Origin: Pseudomonas massiliensis
GTDB lineage: Bacteria > Pseudomonadota > Gammaproteobacteria > Pseudomonadales > Pseudomonadaceae
Reading direction: 5' to 3'
DNA: 64,000 bases
Assembly: GCF_000826105.1 (NCBI RefSeq)
Contig: NZ_CCYK01000005.1
Location: 186,001 to 250,000, forward strand
Of this stretch, positions 25,382 through 35,663 are shown in pieces (the first letter of the stretch is position 1; each line of letters begins with the position of its first letter). Both the position numbers and the translations under genes were made by a program. The notes beneath the pieces are model-generated. The model was not told where the DNA came from. It did no database searches and was given only the letters and a program-made list of their open reading frames with translations.

Positions 25382-26917
25382 ATGACAGCCACGCCGAAAC
25401 CTCTGGTCCTGATCATCCTGGACGGATTCGGGCATAGCGATAGCCATGAATACAACGCCGTCTTCTCCGCCAGAAAGCCCAATCTGGACCGGCTGTTGCA
25501 AACCCATGCCCATGGGCTGATTTCCGGCTCCGGCATGGACGTGGGCCTGCCGGACGGCCAGATGGGCAATTCCGAGGTGGGCCACATGAACCTCGGTGCC
25601 GGTCGTGTGGTGTATCAAGACTTCACCCGGGTCACCAAGGCCATTCGGGACGGCGAGTTCTTCCACAACCCCACCATCTGCGCGGCGGTCGACAAGGCCG
25701 TCGCCGCGGGCAAGGCCGTGCACGTCATGGGCCTGCTCTCCGACGGCGGTGTGCATAGCCACCAGGACCATATCGTGGCCATGGTCGAGCTGGCGGCGCG
25801 CCAGGGCGCCGAGCGCATCTACCTGCACGCCTTCCTCGATGGCCGCGACACCCCGCCCAAGAGCGCTGAAAGCTCCCTTGCCCTGATGGAAAGCACCTTC
25901 CAGCGTTTGGGCAAGGGCCGCTTCGCCAGCCTGATCGGCCGTTATTTCGCCATGGACCGGGACAACCGCTGGGATCGGGTCAGCGCTGCCTACAACCTGA
26001 TCGTCGACGGCACCGCCGAATATCACGCCGCCACGGCTCAGGAAGGCCTGTTGGCCGCCTACGAGCGCGGCGAGAGCGACGAATTCGTCAAGGCCACCAC
26101 CGTGGGCGAGCCTGTGCGGGTGGAAGATGGCGACGCGGTGGTGTTCATGAACTTCCGTGCCGACCGCGCCCGCGAGCTGTCCCGCGTTTTCGTGGAAAAC
26201 GATTTCGCCGACTTCGAGCGCAAGCGCCAGCCCAAGCTGGCCGGATATGTGGGGCTGACTCAGTATTCGGCCAAGATCCCCGCCCCCGCGGCCTTCGGCG
26301 CCAGCAGCCTGAACAACGTGCTAGGCGAATACCTGGCCAAGAATGGCAAGACACAGCTACGGATCGCCGAAACCGAAAAATACGCCCACGTGACCTTCTT
26401 CTTCTCCGGCGGCCGTGAAGAACCCTTCGAGGGCGAAGAGCGCATTCTCATTCCTTCGCCCAAGGTCGCCACCTACGACCTGCAGCCGGAAATGAGCGCG
26501 CCGGAAGTGACCGACAGGATCGTCGACGCTATCGAGCACCAGCGCTATGACGTGATCGTGGTCAACTACGCCAACGGCGACATGGTCGGCCATAGCGGCA
26601 TCTTCGAAGCGGCGGTAAAGGCGGTGGAATGCCTGGATACCTGCGTGGGCCGTATCGCCCAGGCGCTGGAAAAAGTCGGCGGCGAAGCGTTGATCACCGC
26701 TGACCACGGCAACGTGGAACAGATGGAGGACGAATCCACCGGCCAGGCCCATACGGCCCACACCACCGAGCCAGTACCCTTCATTTATGTGGGCAAACGC
26801 CCGCTGAAGGTGCGCGAGGGCGGTGTGCTGGCAGACGTGGCGCCTACCATGCTCGAGCTGCTGGGCCTGGAAAAGCCCGAGGAAATGACCGGCACCTCCA
26901 TCCTGGTCGAGGCCTGA
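25382..26917 (+). CDS. gpmI: 2,3-bisphosphoglycerate-independent phosphoglycerate mutase
   Basis: Interconverts 3- and 2-phosphoglycerate through a phosphoserine intermediate with Mn2+. The 511-residue product starts [20 protein letters not shown] with the first metal-binding Asp. The nucleophilic serine lies in [16 protein letters not shown], and later metal ligands are in [11 protein letters not shown] and [11 protein letters not shown]. It is followed by a strong terminator, so it is separate from envC. Confidence 0.98.
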   Translation: MTATPKPLVLIILDGFGHSDSHEYNAVFSARKPNLDRLLQTHAHGLISGSGMDVGLPDGQMGNSEVGHMNLGAGRVVYQDFTRVTKAIRDGEFFHNPTICAAVDKAVAAGKAVHVMGLLSDGGVHSHQDHIVAMVELAARQGAERIYLHAFLDGRDTPPKSAESSLALMESTFQRLGKGRFASLIGRYFAMDRDNRWDRVSAAYNLIVDGTAEYHAATAQEGLLAAYERGESDEFVKATTVGEPVRVEDGDAVVFMNFRADRARELSRVFVENDFADFERKRQPKLAGYVGLTQYSAKIPAPAAFGASSLNNVLGEYLAKNGKTQLRIAETEKYAHVTFFFSGGREEPFEGEERILIPSPKVATYDLQPEMSAPEVTDRIVDAIEHQRYDVIVVNYANGDMVGHSGIFEAAVKAVECLDTCVGRIAQALEKVGGEALITADHGNVEQMEDESTGQAHTAHTTEPVPFIYVGKRPLKVREGGVLADVAPTMLELLGLEKPEEMTGTSILVEA

Positions 26918-26925
26918 TCATTCGA

Positions 26926-26948
26926 GGGCGCGCATGGCGCGCCCTTTT
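26926..26948 (+). terminator. Terminator after gpmI
   Basis: GGGCGCGC pairs with GCGCGCCC around ATG and runs into TTTT, 9 bases after the gpmI stop. Confidence 0.92.
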
Positions 26949-27004
26949 GCTTGCCAGCCTCGCCGGGCATACTAGGCCCCTCTTTCTTCGGTGACCCTCC
27001 ACCA

Positions 27005-28273
27005 ATGCTCCGCACCCTTGCCTTTCTTGCCCTCGCCGCCCTGACGCTTCCCGCCTACGCCGACGACCGCAGCCAAACGCAGCAGCAGATCGAAGCGACC
27101 CGCCAAGACATTGCCGAGTTGAAAAAGGTGCTGACCCAGCTTCAGCAGGCGCGCGCCGACGTGCAGAAGGACCTGCGCGGCACTGAAGTGGAGATGGGCA
27201 AGCTGCAGAAACAGGTAGACCAGCTTCAGCAGCAGCTCAAGGACACCGAGAGCGAGCTCCAGCGGCTGGAAACCCAGAAAAAAAAACTCCAGAGTTCGCG
27301 CCTTGAACAGCAAAAGCTGATTGGCATCCAGGCACGCGCCGCTTATCAAAGCGGCCGCCAGGAATACCTCAAGCTGCTGCTCAACCAGCAGAACCCTGAG
27401 CAATTCACGCGCACGCTTACCTATTACGACTACTTGAGCAAGGCTCGGCTCGATCAGCTCAAGGCGTTCAACGAAACCCTGCGTCAGCTGGCCGAGGTGG
27501 AGAAGAACATCCAGTTGCAACAGGCCCAGTTGCTGGTGCAACAAGGCAACCTCGATGAGCAGCGGGCCCAGCTCGACAGCGTGCGCAAGGACCGTCAGGC
27601 GGCCCTGGCCAAGCTCAACGATGACTACAAGGCCCGCGACCAGAAGCTGCAGCAGCGCCAGCAAGATCAGGCAGACCTGCAAAAGGTACTTGCCACCATT
27701 GAGGAAACCCTTGCCCGCCAGGCCCGTGAGGCCGAGGAAGCCCGGCGCAAGGCACTGTTGGCGCAACAGGAAGAAGAGCGCAAGCAGCGTGAGGCCGCCC
27801 AGGCAAGCAATACCCCACCACCGCCACGCAAGGCCCAGCCGCAGCTCAGCGTACGCACTGGCGAGACCTTCGGCGGCGCTTTCGCCGCCGCTCGTGGAAA
27901 ACTTCCATGGCCTGTCGATGGTCGATTGTTGGCGCGCTTCGGTGAAACCCGCGATGATGAACGCACCCGCTGGGACGGCGTGATGATCGGGGCAGCCGCC
28001 GGAAGCGCGGTGCATGCCGTACATGGCGGTCGTGTGGTATTCGCGGACTGGCTGCGTGGCGCTGGCCTGCTGGTGATTCTCGACCATGGGAACGGCTACC
28101 TGAGCCTGTACGGACATAACCAGACGCTGCTCAAGAGTGCCGGGGACGTGGTCAAGGCTGGAGAAGCCATTTCCACGGTGGGCACCAGCGGGGGCCAGGA
28201 TACGCCCGCGCTCTATTTCGCCATTCGCCAGCAAGGTCGGGCCACCGACCCTGCACAATGGTGCCGCGGTTGA
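27005..28273 (+). CDS. envC: Murein hydrolase activator EnvC
   Basis: A periplasmic activator of cell-separation amidases. The 422-residue precursor has a Sec signal (MLRTLAFLALAALTLPAYA). A very long coiled coil (about residues 20-270, rich in Gln, Glu, Lys and Leu) follows, then a C-terminal LytM/M23-like domain (PWPVDGRLLARFGE to GRATDPAQWCRG). The LytM domain looks degenerate: where true M23 peptidases have HxxxD it reads RWDGVMIGA, as expected for an activator without zinc. It heads an envC-ctpA-deacetylase operon. Confidence 0.94.
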   Translation: MLRTLAFLALAALTLPAYADDRSQTQQQIEATRQDIAELKKVLTQLQQARADVQKDLRGTEVEMGKLQKQVDQLQQQLKDTESELQRLETQKKKLQSSRLEQQKLIGIQARAAYQSGRQEYLKLLLNQQNPEQFTRTLTYYDYLSKARLDQLKAFNETLRQLAEVEKNIQLQQAQLLVQQGNLDEQRAQLDSVRKDRQAALAKLNDDYKARDQKLQQRQQDQADLQKVLATIEETLARQAREAEEARRKALLAQQEEERKQREAAQASNTPPPPRKAQPQLSVRTGETFGGAFAAARGKLPWPVDGRLLARFGETRDDERTRWDGVMIGAAAGSAVHAVHGGRVVFADWLRGAGLLVILDHGNGYLSLYGHNQTLLKSAGDVVKAGEAISTVGTSGGQDTPALYFAIRQQGRATDPAQWCRG

Positions 28274-28311
28274 TGCGGCGCTGCTCAAACAGGATCAGGA
28301 GTTCGTTCGAG

Positions 28312-29634
28312 ATGCTGCAATCCTTCCGCCTTTCCATGCTGGCCTTTGCCCTGGTAATGGCTGCGCCCCTGGCGAACGCCGCCGAGCCGGCCGCCAGCAC
28401 GCCAGCCGCGAGCCCGGCTACCGTGCCCGCGGCGAAAGCGCCATTGCCGCTGGACGAACTGCGGACCTTCGCCGAAGTCATGGACCGCATCAAGGCAGCC
28501 TACGTTGAGCCGGTGGATGACAAGACCCTGCTGGAGAATGCCATCAAGGGCATGCTCAGCAACCTCGACCCGCACTCGGCCTACCTGGGCCCTGAAGACT
28601 TCGCCGAGCTGCAGGAAAGTACCAGCGGCGAATTCGGCGGTCTGGGGATCGAAGTAGGCGTCGAGGACAACTTCATCAAGGTGGTTTCGCCCATCGACGA
28701 CACCCCGGCCAGCCGGGCCGGCATCGAGGCTGGTGACCTGATCGTCAAGATCAATGGCCAGCCCACTCGCGGCCAGAGCATGAACGAGGCGGTGGACAGG
28801 ATGCGCGGCAAGGTCGGGGAAAAGATCACCCTGACCCTGGTGCGTGATGGCGGCAACCCCTTCGACGTTACCCTTGCCCGCGCCATCATCCAGGTCAAGA
28901 GCGTGAAAGCGCAGTTGCTCGAAGACGGCTACGGCTATATTCGGATCACCCAGTTCCAGGTCAAGACTGGCGAAGAGGTGGGCAAGGCACTGGCCAAGCT
29001 GCGCAAGGACAACGGCAAGAAGCTCAACGGCCTGATCCTTGACCTGCGCAACAACCCCGGCGGCGTGCTGCAATCGGCCGTGGAGGTAGCGGATCATTTC
29101 CTTACCCATGGTCTGATCGTCTATACCAAGGGCCGTATCGCCAATTCCGAGCTGCGCTTCAACGCTGACCCGGCCGATGCCAGCGAGGGCGTGCCCCTGG
29201 TGGTACTGATCAACGGCGGCAGTGCCTCGGCTTCGGAAATCGTCGCTGGCGCCTTGCAGGACCAGAAGCGTGGCGTGCTCATGGGCACCGACAGCTTTGG
29301 CAAGGGCTCGGTGCAAACCGTGCTGCCCCTGAACAACGATCGTGCCTTGAAACTCACCACGGCGCTCTACTTCACGCCTAATGGGCGGTCGATCCAGGCC
29401 CAGGGTATCGTGCCGGATGTAGAAGTGCGCCGCGCCAAGATCACCCGCGAGCAGGATTCGGAAAGCTTCAAGGAAGCCGACCTGCAAGGTCATCTGGGCA
29501 ATGGCAACGGCGGTGCCGATCGCCCGACCCCGAGCAGCCCCGCGGACAGGAAAGCGCGCCCTCAGGACGATGACTTCCAGCTCAGCCAGGCCCTGAACCT
29601 GCTCAAGGGCCTGAAGGTTACCCGCGGCAACTGA
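28312..29634 (+). CDS. ctpA: Carboxy-terminal processing protease (S41 family)
   Basis: A periplasmic serine protease with a PDZ domain. The 440-residue precursor has a signal peptide (SMLAFALVMAAPLANAAE) and an Ala/Pro-rich linker. The PDZ domain (FGGLGIEVGVEDNFIKVVSP) is followed by the S41 catalytic core with nucleophile Ser in NGGSASASEIVAGAL and Lys in GTDSFGKGSVQT. In P. aeruginosa CtpA degrades peptidoglycan endopeptidases with a partner lipoprotein. It lies 38 bases after envC and 1 base before the next gene, one operon. Confidence 0.96.
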   Translation: MLQSFRLSMLAFALVMAAPLANAAEPAASTPAASPATVPAAKAPLPLDELRTFAEVMDRIKAAYVEPVDDKTLLENAIKGMLSNLDPHSAYLGPEDFAELQESTSGEFGGLGIEVGVEDNFIKVVSPIDDTPASRAGIEAGDLIVKINGQPTRGQSMNEAVDRMRGKVGEKITLTLVRDGGNPFDVTLARAIIQVKSVKAQLLEDGYGYIRITQFQVKTGEEVGKALAKLRKDNGKKLNGLILDLRNNPGGVLQSAVEVADHFLTHGLIVYTKGRIANSELRFNADPADASEGVPLVVLINGGSASASEIVAGALQDQKRGVLMGTDSFGKGSVQTVLPLNNDRALKLTTALYFTPNGRSIQAQGIVPDVEVRRAKITREQDSESFKEADLQGHLGNGNGGADRPTPSSPADRKARPQDDDFQLSQALNLLKGLKVTRGN

Positions 29635-29635
29635 C

Positions 29636-30403
29636 ATGAAGCCTTGGCTTCTGGCCTGCCTGCTTGTCCTGCCCTGGACAGGGCAGGCCACGGCGAACCC
29701 GGCCTATCTGAGCCTGATCATCGATGACCTGGGGCAGACGCCTTCTCGCGATAGCCGCGCGCTTGCCCTGCCTGGCCCCGTCACCCTGGCGGTGATGCCT
29801 GATACGCCCCATGCGGCCGAATTCGCGCGACAGGCCCACAAAGCCGGCAAGACGGTGATCGTGCACATGCCCATGGACCCGGCAGGCGGCCCATTTGCCT
29901 GGCAACCGGGTCTCTCGGCGGACCAGCTACGTGAACGCCTGGCGGCGGCCTTCAAGGCAGTACCCTTCGCCGCCGGGCTGAACAACCACGAAGGCAGCCG
30001 GATGACCGCCCAGGCGGACGCCATGGCGCTTCTGGCCAAGGAGCTCCAGCAGCGTGGGTTGTTCCTGGTGGACAGCCGTACCAGCGCGGCGACCCAGGCG
30101 GCTGCCCAGGCCCAGGCCATCGGCCTGGCCAGCGTGTCTCGGGATGTCTTCCTGGATGACGTGCGCACACCGGAAGCGATCGCGCAGCAACTGGAGCACG
30201 CCGTCGCGCTGGCTGACAAGCAAGGCTCGGCGGTGGTGATCGGCCACCCCTACCCGCAGACGCTGGATGTGCTGGAGCATGCCTTGCCCACCCTCAAGGC
30301 ACGCGGTATCGAGATGATCAGCATTCGCCAGATGATCGGCGAACGCAGCAACCGCGCCATGTCGGGCCACGGCAAGGACGGGGTCTATTCCAAGGACCTG
30401 TAG
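29636..30403 (+). CDS. Divergent polysaccharide deacetylase family protein (YibQ-like)
   Basis: A 255-residue exported protein with a signal peptide ([17 protein letters not shown]). It belongs to the divergent polysaccharide deacetylase family (DUF610), as shown by [39 protein letters not shown] and [11 protein letters not shown]. The NHEGS and HMPM motifs correspond to metal-site regions of NodB-type enzymes, but activity for this branch is unproven. It starts 1 base after the ctpA stop. The partnership with envC and ctpA points to envelope maintenance. Confidence 0.92.
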   Translation: MKPWLLACLLVLPWTGQATANPAYLSLIIDDLGQTPSRDSRALALPGPVTLAVMPDTPHAAEFARQAHKAGKTVIVHMPMDPAGGPFAWQPGLSADQLRERLAAAFKAVPFAAGLNNHEGSRMTAQADAMALLAKELQQRGLFLVDSRTSAATQAAAQAQAIGLASVSRDVFLDDVRTPEAIAQQLEHAVALADKQGSAVVIGHPYPQTLDVLEHALPTLKARGIEMISIRQMIGERSNRAMSGHGKDGVYSKDL

Positions 30404-30435
30404 CCCCCTGGACGATTGCAGGAACTCCCGTGGGA

Positions 30436-30515
30436 CCCAGCGCCAGCTGGGGAACAGTCCTTCGAAGCCGAGTATTCGGGGAGCTTCGCCCCCCCCCTCC
30501 TACACGAGAATACAT
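30436..30515. repeat. REP-like imperfect repeat region
   Basis: CCCAGC-GCCA-GCTGGG (30436-30451) forms a hairpin, and the segment ends with CTCCTACA, the usual edge of Pseudomonas REP elements. It looks like a decayed extragenic repeat between two convergent operons. No T-tract is present. Confidence 0.4.
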
Positions 30516-30542
30516 GCAGGAGACGGGCGCAGCTCGTGAACG

Positions 30543-31313
30543 TCAGCGAACGCAGATTCCCTGGGCAGCCATGAAGGCCTTGGCCTCGGGCACGGTGTAT
30601 TCGCCGAAGTGGAAGATGCTCGCGGCCAATACGGCGCTGGCATGGCCCTCGGTAATGCCGTCGGCCAGGTGCTGCAGGTTGCCCACACCGCCACTGGCAA
30701 TGACCGGGATGCCCAAGGCGTCACTGATGGCCCGGGTAACGCCCAGGTCGAAGCCGTTTTTCATGCCATCCTGGTCCATGCTGGTCAGCAGGATCTCCCC
30801 CGCGCCCAGGCCTTCCATCTTCATGGCCCATTCCACCGCGTCCAGGCCGGTAGGCTTGCGCCCGCCGTGCGTGAAGATTTCCCAGCGGGGCGTTTCGCCC
30901 GGCCCGGAGACCTTCTTGGCATCGATCGCCACTACGATGCATTGAGATCCGAAACGTGCCGCGGCTTCGCCGACGAACTCGGGGTTGAAGACAGCCGCAG
31001 TGTTGATCGAGACCTTGTCCGCCCCGGCGTTGAGCAGGTTGCGGATATCCTGAACGGTACGCACGCCGCCGCCTACGGTCAGGGGGATGAACACCTGGCT
31101 GGCCATGCGCTCCACTGTGTGCAGGGTGGTATCGCGGCCATCGACGCTGGCGGTGATGTCCAGAAAGGTGATTTCGTCCGCGCCCTGTTCATCGTAGCGA
31201 CGGGCGATTTCCACTGGGTCGCCCGCGTCGCGGATGTTCTCGAACTTGACGCCCTTGACCACTCGACCGTTATCCACGTCCAGGCAAGGGATGATGCGTT
31301 TTGCTAGGGCCAT
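30543..31313 (-). CDS. hisF: Imidazole glycerol phosphate synthase, cyclase subunit
   Basis: Uses ammonia from HisH to convert PRFAR to imidazole-glycerol phosphate and AICAR. The 256-residue TIM barrel has the catalytic Asp in [10 protein letters not shown], the second in VAIDAKKV, and phosphate-binding loops GGGVRT and ASGGVGN. ATG 31313 gives the family start ([12 protein letters not shown]). It is last in the hisB-hisH-hisA-hisF series, separated from hisA by a palindromic repeat. Confidence 0.98.
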   Translation of the reverse strand: MALAKRIIPCLDVDNGRVVKGVKFENIRDAGDPVEIARRYDEQGADEITFLDITASVDGRDTTLHTVERMASQVFIPLTVGGGVRTVQDIRNLLNAGADKVSINTAAVFNPEFVGEAAARFGSQCIVVAIDAKKVSGPGETPRWEIFTHGGRKPTGLDAVEWAMKMEGLGAGEILLTSMDQDGMKNGFDLGVTRAISDALGIPVIASGGVGNLQHLADGITEGHASAVLAASIFHFGEYTVPEAKAFMAAQGICVR

Positions 31314-31333
31314 GGGGGCCTCCTTTGTCTCAG

Positions 31334-31394
31334 CTGTAGGCGCAAGGCTTGCCCGCGCCAGGCCTGACAGCGAGCGCAAGCGCCGCGCCTACAG
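31334..31394. repeat. REP-like palindromic repeat between hisA and hisF
   Basis: Perfect 10-base outer arms CTGTAGGCGC and GCGCCTACAG enclose a GC-rich centre with further short pairings (GGCTTGC, GCAAGC). The ends match the CTGTAGG edge of Pseudomonas REP elements. The element fills nearly all of the gap between two genes of one operon. Confidence 0.7.
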
Positions 31395-31407
31395 GAGTAA
31401 GTGACGC

Positions 31408-32145
31408 TTAGCCTTGGTAGTTATCGCAGAACGCCTGAGCCTCGGCCACATCCAGGGTGCCTTCGTAGATCGCGCGGCCGGTGATGGCACCGACGATACC
31501 GGGGGCCTTGGCGTCCAGCAGCGCCTGGATATCCCCCAGGTTGTGGATGCCACCCGATGCGATGACCGGAATACGCGTCGCTTCGGCCAATGCCTTGGTG
31601 AAAGGCACGTTGCAGCCTTGCATCATGCCGTCCTTGGCGATATCGGTGTAGACGATGGCGGCTACGCCGTCGGCTTCGAAGCGCCTGGCCAGGTCGATGA
31701 CCTGCACGCTGCTCACTTCAGCCCAGCCGTCGGTGGCGACGAAGCCGTCCTTGGCATCCAGGCCGACGATGACCTTGCCTGGGAAGGCCTTGCAGGCCTC
31801 GGTCACGAACTCAGGCTGCTTCACCGCCTTGGTACCGATGATCACATAGCTGACGCCGGCCTTGACGTAGTGCTCGATGGTTTCCAGCGAGCGGATGCCG
31901 CCGCCGATCTGGATCGGCAGCTGGGGGTAGCGCTTGGCGATGGCGGTGACTACCTCACCGTTGACCGGCTGGCCTTCGAAGGCGCCGTTGAGGTCCACCA
32001 GGTGCAGCCGGCGGCAACCACCGTCCACCCACTTGGCGGCCATGCTCACCGGGTCGTCGGAGAACACCGTGGAATCTTCCATCCGCCCCTGGCGCAAGCG
32101 CACGCAGGCGCCGTCTTTCAAGTCGATAGCAGGGATAATCAGCAT
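31408..32145 (-). CDS. hisA: ProFAR isomerase
   Basis: 1-(5-phosphoribosyl)-5-[(5-phosphoribosylamino)methylideneamino]imidazole-4-carboxamide isomerase, the fourth step of histidine synthesis. The 245-residue TIM barrel starts [20 protein letters not shown] with the catalytic Asp, has phosphate loop GGGIRS and the second acidic residue region [13 protein letters not shown], and ends with ASGGIHN and [11 protein letters not shown]. It is paralogous to HisF, 94 bases downstream. Confidence 0.98.
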   Translation of the reverse strand: MLIIPAIDLKDGACVRLRQGRMEDSTVFSDDPVSMAAKWVDGGCRRLHLVDLNGAFEGQPVNGEVVTAIAKRYPQLPIQIGGGIRSLETIEHYVKAGVSYVIIGTKAVKQPEFVTEACKAFPGKVIVGLDAKDGFVATDGWAEVSSVQVIDLARRFEADGVAAIVYTDIAKDGMMQGCNVPFTKALAEATRIPVIASGGIHNLGDIQALLDAKAPGIVGAITGRAIYEGTLDVAEAQAFCDNYQG

Positions 32146-32217
32146 TTTCTGGAATCCTTCGGAATTGACACTGAGCCGTGGGCGCCACGCTTGCGTGCGC
32201 CTTGAAGCCCGAGCGCA

Positions 32218-32245
32218 GGCAAGCCCTGCGCTTACAGGGCTTGCC
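32218..32245. repeat. Perfect hairpin between hisH and hisA
   Basis: GGCAAGCCCTG (32218-32228) and CAGGGCTTGCC (32235-32245) form an 11-bp stem with a 6-base loop. There is no T-tract on the minus strand, so it is more likely a REP-type repeat or an RNA-stability hairpin than a terminator. A second weaker pairing (GGCGC/GCGCC) lies just beside it near 32180-32200. Confidence 0.65.
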
Positions 32246-32268
32246 GCTTACAGCTTGTGATTGTGGTT

Positions 32269-32907
32269 CTACCAGCGCCCGTCCCAGGCAACGAAGTTCT
32301 GCAGCAACTGCAGGCCATGGGTATGGCTTTTCTCAGGGTGGAACTGGACCGCGAAGCGCGAGCCCTCGGCCAGGGCGGCGGCGAAGTCCTTGCCATAGTG
32401 GCCGCGGCCAACGACCTGGGAAGGCTTGCCAGCCTCGATGTAATAGCTGTGCACGAAGTAGAAGCGGGCGCGGTTGGGAATGTCGTGCCACAAAGGATGA
32501 TCAACCGGCAGTTCGATCTCGTTCCAGCCCATGTGCGGCACTTTCAGGTGCTCGCCGGCCTCGTGCAGGTCCTTGCCGAAGAAGCGTACCTGGCCCGGGA
32601 ACAGGCCGATGCAGTCCACCCCGTCGTTCTCTTCGCTGCGCTCCATGAGCGCCTGCATGCCCACGCAGATGCCCAGGAAGGGGCGATCCTTGCTGACTTC
32701 CTTGACCAGGCTGTCGAAGCCGAGCCGGCGGATCTCCGCCATGCAGTCACGGATGGCGCCCACGCCTGGGAAGACCACGCGGTCCGCCTCGCGGATCACC
32801 GCCGCGTCGCTGGTGACCAGCACCTTGCCCGCCCCGACGTGTTCCAGGGCCTTGGCCACCGAGTGCAGGTTGCCCATGCCGTAGTCGATCACCGCTACTG
32901 TCTGCAT
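32269..32907 (-). CDS. hisH: Imidazole glycerol phosphate synthase, glutaminase subunit
   Basis: A class I glutamine amidotransferase that feeds ammonia to HisF. The 212-residue product has the oxyanion strand VVFPGVGAI, the nucleophile Cys in [11 protein letters not shown], and the His/Glu pair in VQFHPEKS. The start shares one base with the hisB stop, showing tight coupling. Confidence 0.98.
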   Translation of the reverse strand: MQTVAVIDYGMGNLHSVAKALEHVGAGKVLVTSDAAVIREADRVVFPGVGAIRDCMAEIRRLGFDSLVKEVSKDRPFLGICVGMQALMERSEENDGVDCIGLFPGQVRFFGKDLHEAGEHLKVPHMGWNEIELPVDHPLWHDIPNRARFYFVHSYYIEAGKPSQVVGRGHYGKDFAAALAEGSRFAVQFHPEKSHTHGLQLLQNFVAWDGRW

Positions 32908-33500
32908 CAGAGTACACCCTTGGTGGAAGGCATCTGCCCGGCCATGCGCTCGTCGACCTCCACGGCCATGCGCAGCGCGCGGCCGAAGGCCTTGAACACG
33001 GTTTCGATCTGATGATGAGTGTTGTGCCCACGCAGGTTGTCGATGTGTAGGGTGACCTGGGCGTGGTTGACGAAGCCCTGGAAGAACTCCTGGAACAGGT
33101 CCACGTCGAAGCGGCCGACCACGGCGCGGGTATAGGGCACGTGCATCTGCAGGCCGGGCCGGCCGGAGAAGTCGATCACCACGCGCGACAGGGCTTCGTC
33201 CAGAGGTACATAGGCGTGGCCGTAGCGACGGATGCCTTTCTTGTCGCCCACGGCGCGAGCGAACGCCTGGCCCAGGGTAATGCCGACATCCTCAACGGTA
33301 TGGTGGTCGTCGATGGCCAGGTCGCCCTTGCATTCGATATCCAGGTCGATCAGCCCGTGACGGGCGATCTGGTCGAGCATGTGCTCAAGGAAAGGCACGC
33401 CGATATCGAATCGGGCCTTGCCAGTGCCATCCAGGTTGATCGAGGCTTTGATCTGGGTTTCCAGGGTGTTGCGCTCGACGAACGCCTTACGTTCGATCAT
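32907..33500 (-). CDS. hisB: Imidazoleglycerol-phosphate dehydratase
   Basis: A Mn2+-dependent dehydratase, sixth step of histidine synthesis. The 197-residue monofunctional form lacks the phosphatase domain of the enterobacterial fusion. Metal-ligand motifs are [22 protein letters not shown] and [21 protein letters not shown] 33500 ([15 protein letters not shown]) is the conserved start. It is first of the four his genes in this cluster; the other his genes lie elsewhere. Confidence 0.97.
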   Translation of the reverse strand: MIERKAFVERNTLETQIKASINLDGTGKARFDIGVPFLEHMLDQIARHGLIDLDIECKGDLAIDDHHTVEDVGITLGQAFARAVGDKKGIRRYGHAYVPLDEALSRVVIDFSGRPGLQMHVPYTRAVVGRFDVDLFQEFFQGFVNHAQVTLHIDNLRGHNTHHQIETVFKAFGRALRMAVEVDERMAGQMPSTKGVL

Positions 33501-33591
33501 CACCAGCTCCGCAAACAATCATTCAGCGAAAAAGGCGGACATTATAGGCCCATCCCGGCGACCGCATGAAGCCGAGCGCGACGAAGAAACG

Positions 33592-33627
33592 AAAAACCCC
33601 GCCCGGGGCCAGGCCCAGGGCGGGGTT
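33592..33627 (-). terminator. Terminator after the MFS transporter gene
   Basis: AACCCCGCCC and GGGCGGGGTT form a 10-bp stem. Read on the minus strand the stem is followed by a T-run, 24 bases after the transporter stop and before hisB. Confidence 0.9.
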
Positions 33628-33650
33628 GGTGTTCGACTCAGGCGAACCTG

Positions 33651-35309
33651 TCAGAACAGCACGGCGGTCTTCTGCAGGGTGATCAACACGCCCCACGCCA
33701 GCGGAATGCCCACGGCCAGCCAGGCAGCGATGACCATCGGCAGGCTGCCGGGCGCGGCACGCCACTCCAGCACGGTGGAACCGTTGGCGGTCTTGTCGTG
33801 GCTGAGGGCACGCTCGGCGGCCAGCTGCTCCGGCGTCATGAAGTACTTGTCGGCTACCGGGCGGATCAGCGCGTTGCAGATGAAGCCCAGCACCAGCAGG
33901 CCGGCCAGGATGTACAGGGTGATGTCATACACCGCAGCGCGTTCCACGCCGATGCTCAGCTGGTATTCGCGCAGGTAGTTCACTAGCACCGGGCCGAGCA
34001 CGCCCGCCGCGGCCCAGGCGGTCAGCAGGCGGCCATGGATGGCGCCCACCATCTGCGTGCCGAACAGGTCCGCCAGATAGGCGGGCACAGTGGCGAAGCC
34101 GCCGCCGTACATGGACAGCACCACGCAGAACGCGGCCACGAACAGCGCCACGTTACCCAGGTGGCCGAGGTTCGGGACCAGCGCATAGAGCGCCACGCCC
34201 AGGGTGAAGAACACGAAGTAGGTGTACTTGCGGCCAATGTAGTCGGAGAACGAGGCCCAGAAGAAGCGGCCGCCAATGTTGAACAGGCTCAGCAGGCCGG
34301 TGAAACCAGCGGCGATGGCGGCGATCTGCGCCAGCTGCGCGGCATTGAGCTCACTGAAGGACTGGTTGGTGCCCAGCAGCTTGCCGGCGAACACTTCCTG
34401 CAGCAGCGGCGAGGCCATGCCGAGGATGCCGATACCGGCCGATACGTTCAGGCACAGTACCAGCCATACCAGAGCGAACTGCGGGGTTTTCCAGGCCACA
34501 CTCACATGCACATGGCGGTCGGTGATCATGCCGTTACCGGCTTTCTTCGCCGGCGCGGTCCAGCCCTCAGGTTTCCAGCCGGTCGGTGGCACGCGGTAGC
34601 TCAAGGCACCACCGATCATGAACACGAAGTAGATGGCCGCCATCACCAGGAAGCTCTGCCATACGCCCACGCTGGTAGGCGTGGCGAAATGCGACATCAG
34701 CGCGGTGGCTAGGGGCGCGCCCACCATGGCGCCACCACCGAAGCCCATGATCGCCATGCCGGTCGCCATGCCGCGCTTGTCCGGGAACCACTTGATGAGC
34801 GTCGAAACGGGCGAGATATAACCCAGGCCCAGGCCGATGCCACCGATGACACCCGAACCTATCCACATCAGCCAGATCTGGTGGGTGTAGACACCCAGAG
34901 CCGAGATCACCAGGCCGCCACACCAGCAGAGCGCGGATACCACGCCAGCCTTGCGCGGGCCGGCGTGTTCGAGCCAGCCACCCCAGACGGCCGCGGAGCA
35001 GCCCAGGAAGATGAAGAACAGCGTGTAGATCCAGCCAAGCATGGAGATCGGCCAGTCGCAATCGGAGGCGAAGATCTGGCTGAAAAAGCCCATGTCCGCT
35101 GGGCAGGCGGCCGCGGCAGTGATGCCCACGGCCTTGGACAACGGCAACCAGAACACCGAGAAGCCGTAGGCCATGCCGATGCACAGGTGGATGGCCAGCG
35201 CGGCCGGTGGTACCAGCCAGCGGTTGAACCCTGGCTTGGCGATGATGCGTTCCTTGGACAGGAAGCCCGGCCGCTCGGCCGCGTTCCCCCCAGTCGAATG
35301 TTGAGTCAT
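33651..35309 (-). CDS. MFS transporter, oxalate/formate antiporter (OFA) family
   Basis: An inner-membrane transporter of 552 residues with about 12 membrane helices. The N-terminal helix reads LVPPAALAIHLCIGMAYGFS, the typical MFS loop is KWFPDKRGMATGMAIMGFGGG, and the second-half loop is DYIGRKYTYFVFFTLG. The C-terminal region resembles OFA/YhjX-type carriers, which move small carboxylates such as oxalate, formate or pyruvate. The substrate cannot be told from sequence. It is single, with a terminator behind it. Confidence 0.88.
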   Translation of the reverse strand: MTQHSTGGNAAERPGFLSKERIIAKPGFNRWLVPPAALAIHLCIGMAYGFSVFWLPLSKAVGITAAAACPADMGFFSQIFASDCDWPISMLGWIYTLFFIFLGCSAAVWGGWLEHAGPRKAGVVSALCWCGGLVISALGVYTHQIWLMWIGSGVIGGIGLGLGYISPVSTLIKWFPDKRGMATGMAIMGFGGGAMVGAPLATALMSHFATPTSVGVWQSFLVMAAIYFVFMIGGALSYRVPPTGWKPEGWTAPAKKAGNGMITDRHVHVSVAWKTPQFALVWLVLCLNVSAGIGILGMASPLLQEVFAGKLLGTNQSFSELNAAQLAQIAAIAAGFTGLLSLFNIGGRFFWASFSDYIGRKYTYFVFFTLGVALYALVPNLGHLGNVALFVAAFCVVLSMYGGGFATVPAYLADLFGTQMVGAIHGRLLTAWAAAGVLGPVLVNYLREYQLSIGVERAAVYDITLYILAGLLVLGFICNALIRPVADKYFMTPEQLAAERALSHDKTANGSTVLEWRAAPGSLPMVIAAWLAVGIPLAWGVLITLQKTAVLF

Positions 35310-35663
35310 GTACTACCCCTAAGTTGTGATTGGCACGCGGCCGTTACACCAGTGCATACCTGGTGCCCGGATCGCTACCCGACCTTCGCGCTCCAATGGC
35401 CGCTGGTCGTCTTATCGGCAACGCTCTGGAAAACGCGACAAACTGCCGCACAAAGTTGAAACGGGCGAAGATTACCACTTGTTTATGTCAGTGGAAGCAA
35501 ACTGACACCCCGTTTTGTCGGCCCGTGGCCTGGTTCACAGCCCTGCTGGAGAACCGGGAGCCGGACTGTAAGGGAATGGTTACATGCCGCCTCGTCGGAG
35601 CCGCGCCAGAGATGGCAAACCGGTATACTCGCGCCACTACGACTTGGACTAAAGGACCCGCCC
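35310..35663. other. Intergenic region between MFS gene and asmA
   Basis: These 354 bases separate divergent genes and should hold both promoters. I see no convincing coding sequence, hairpin or known operator. AAAGGA precedes the asmA ATG. Confidence 0.5.
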
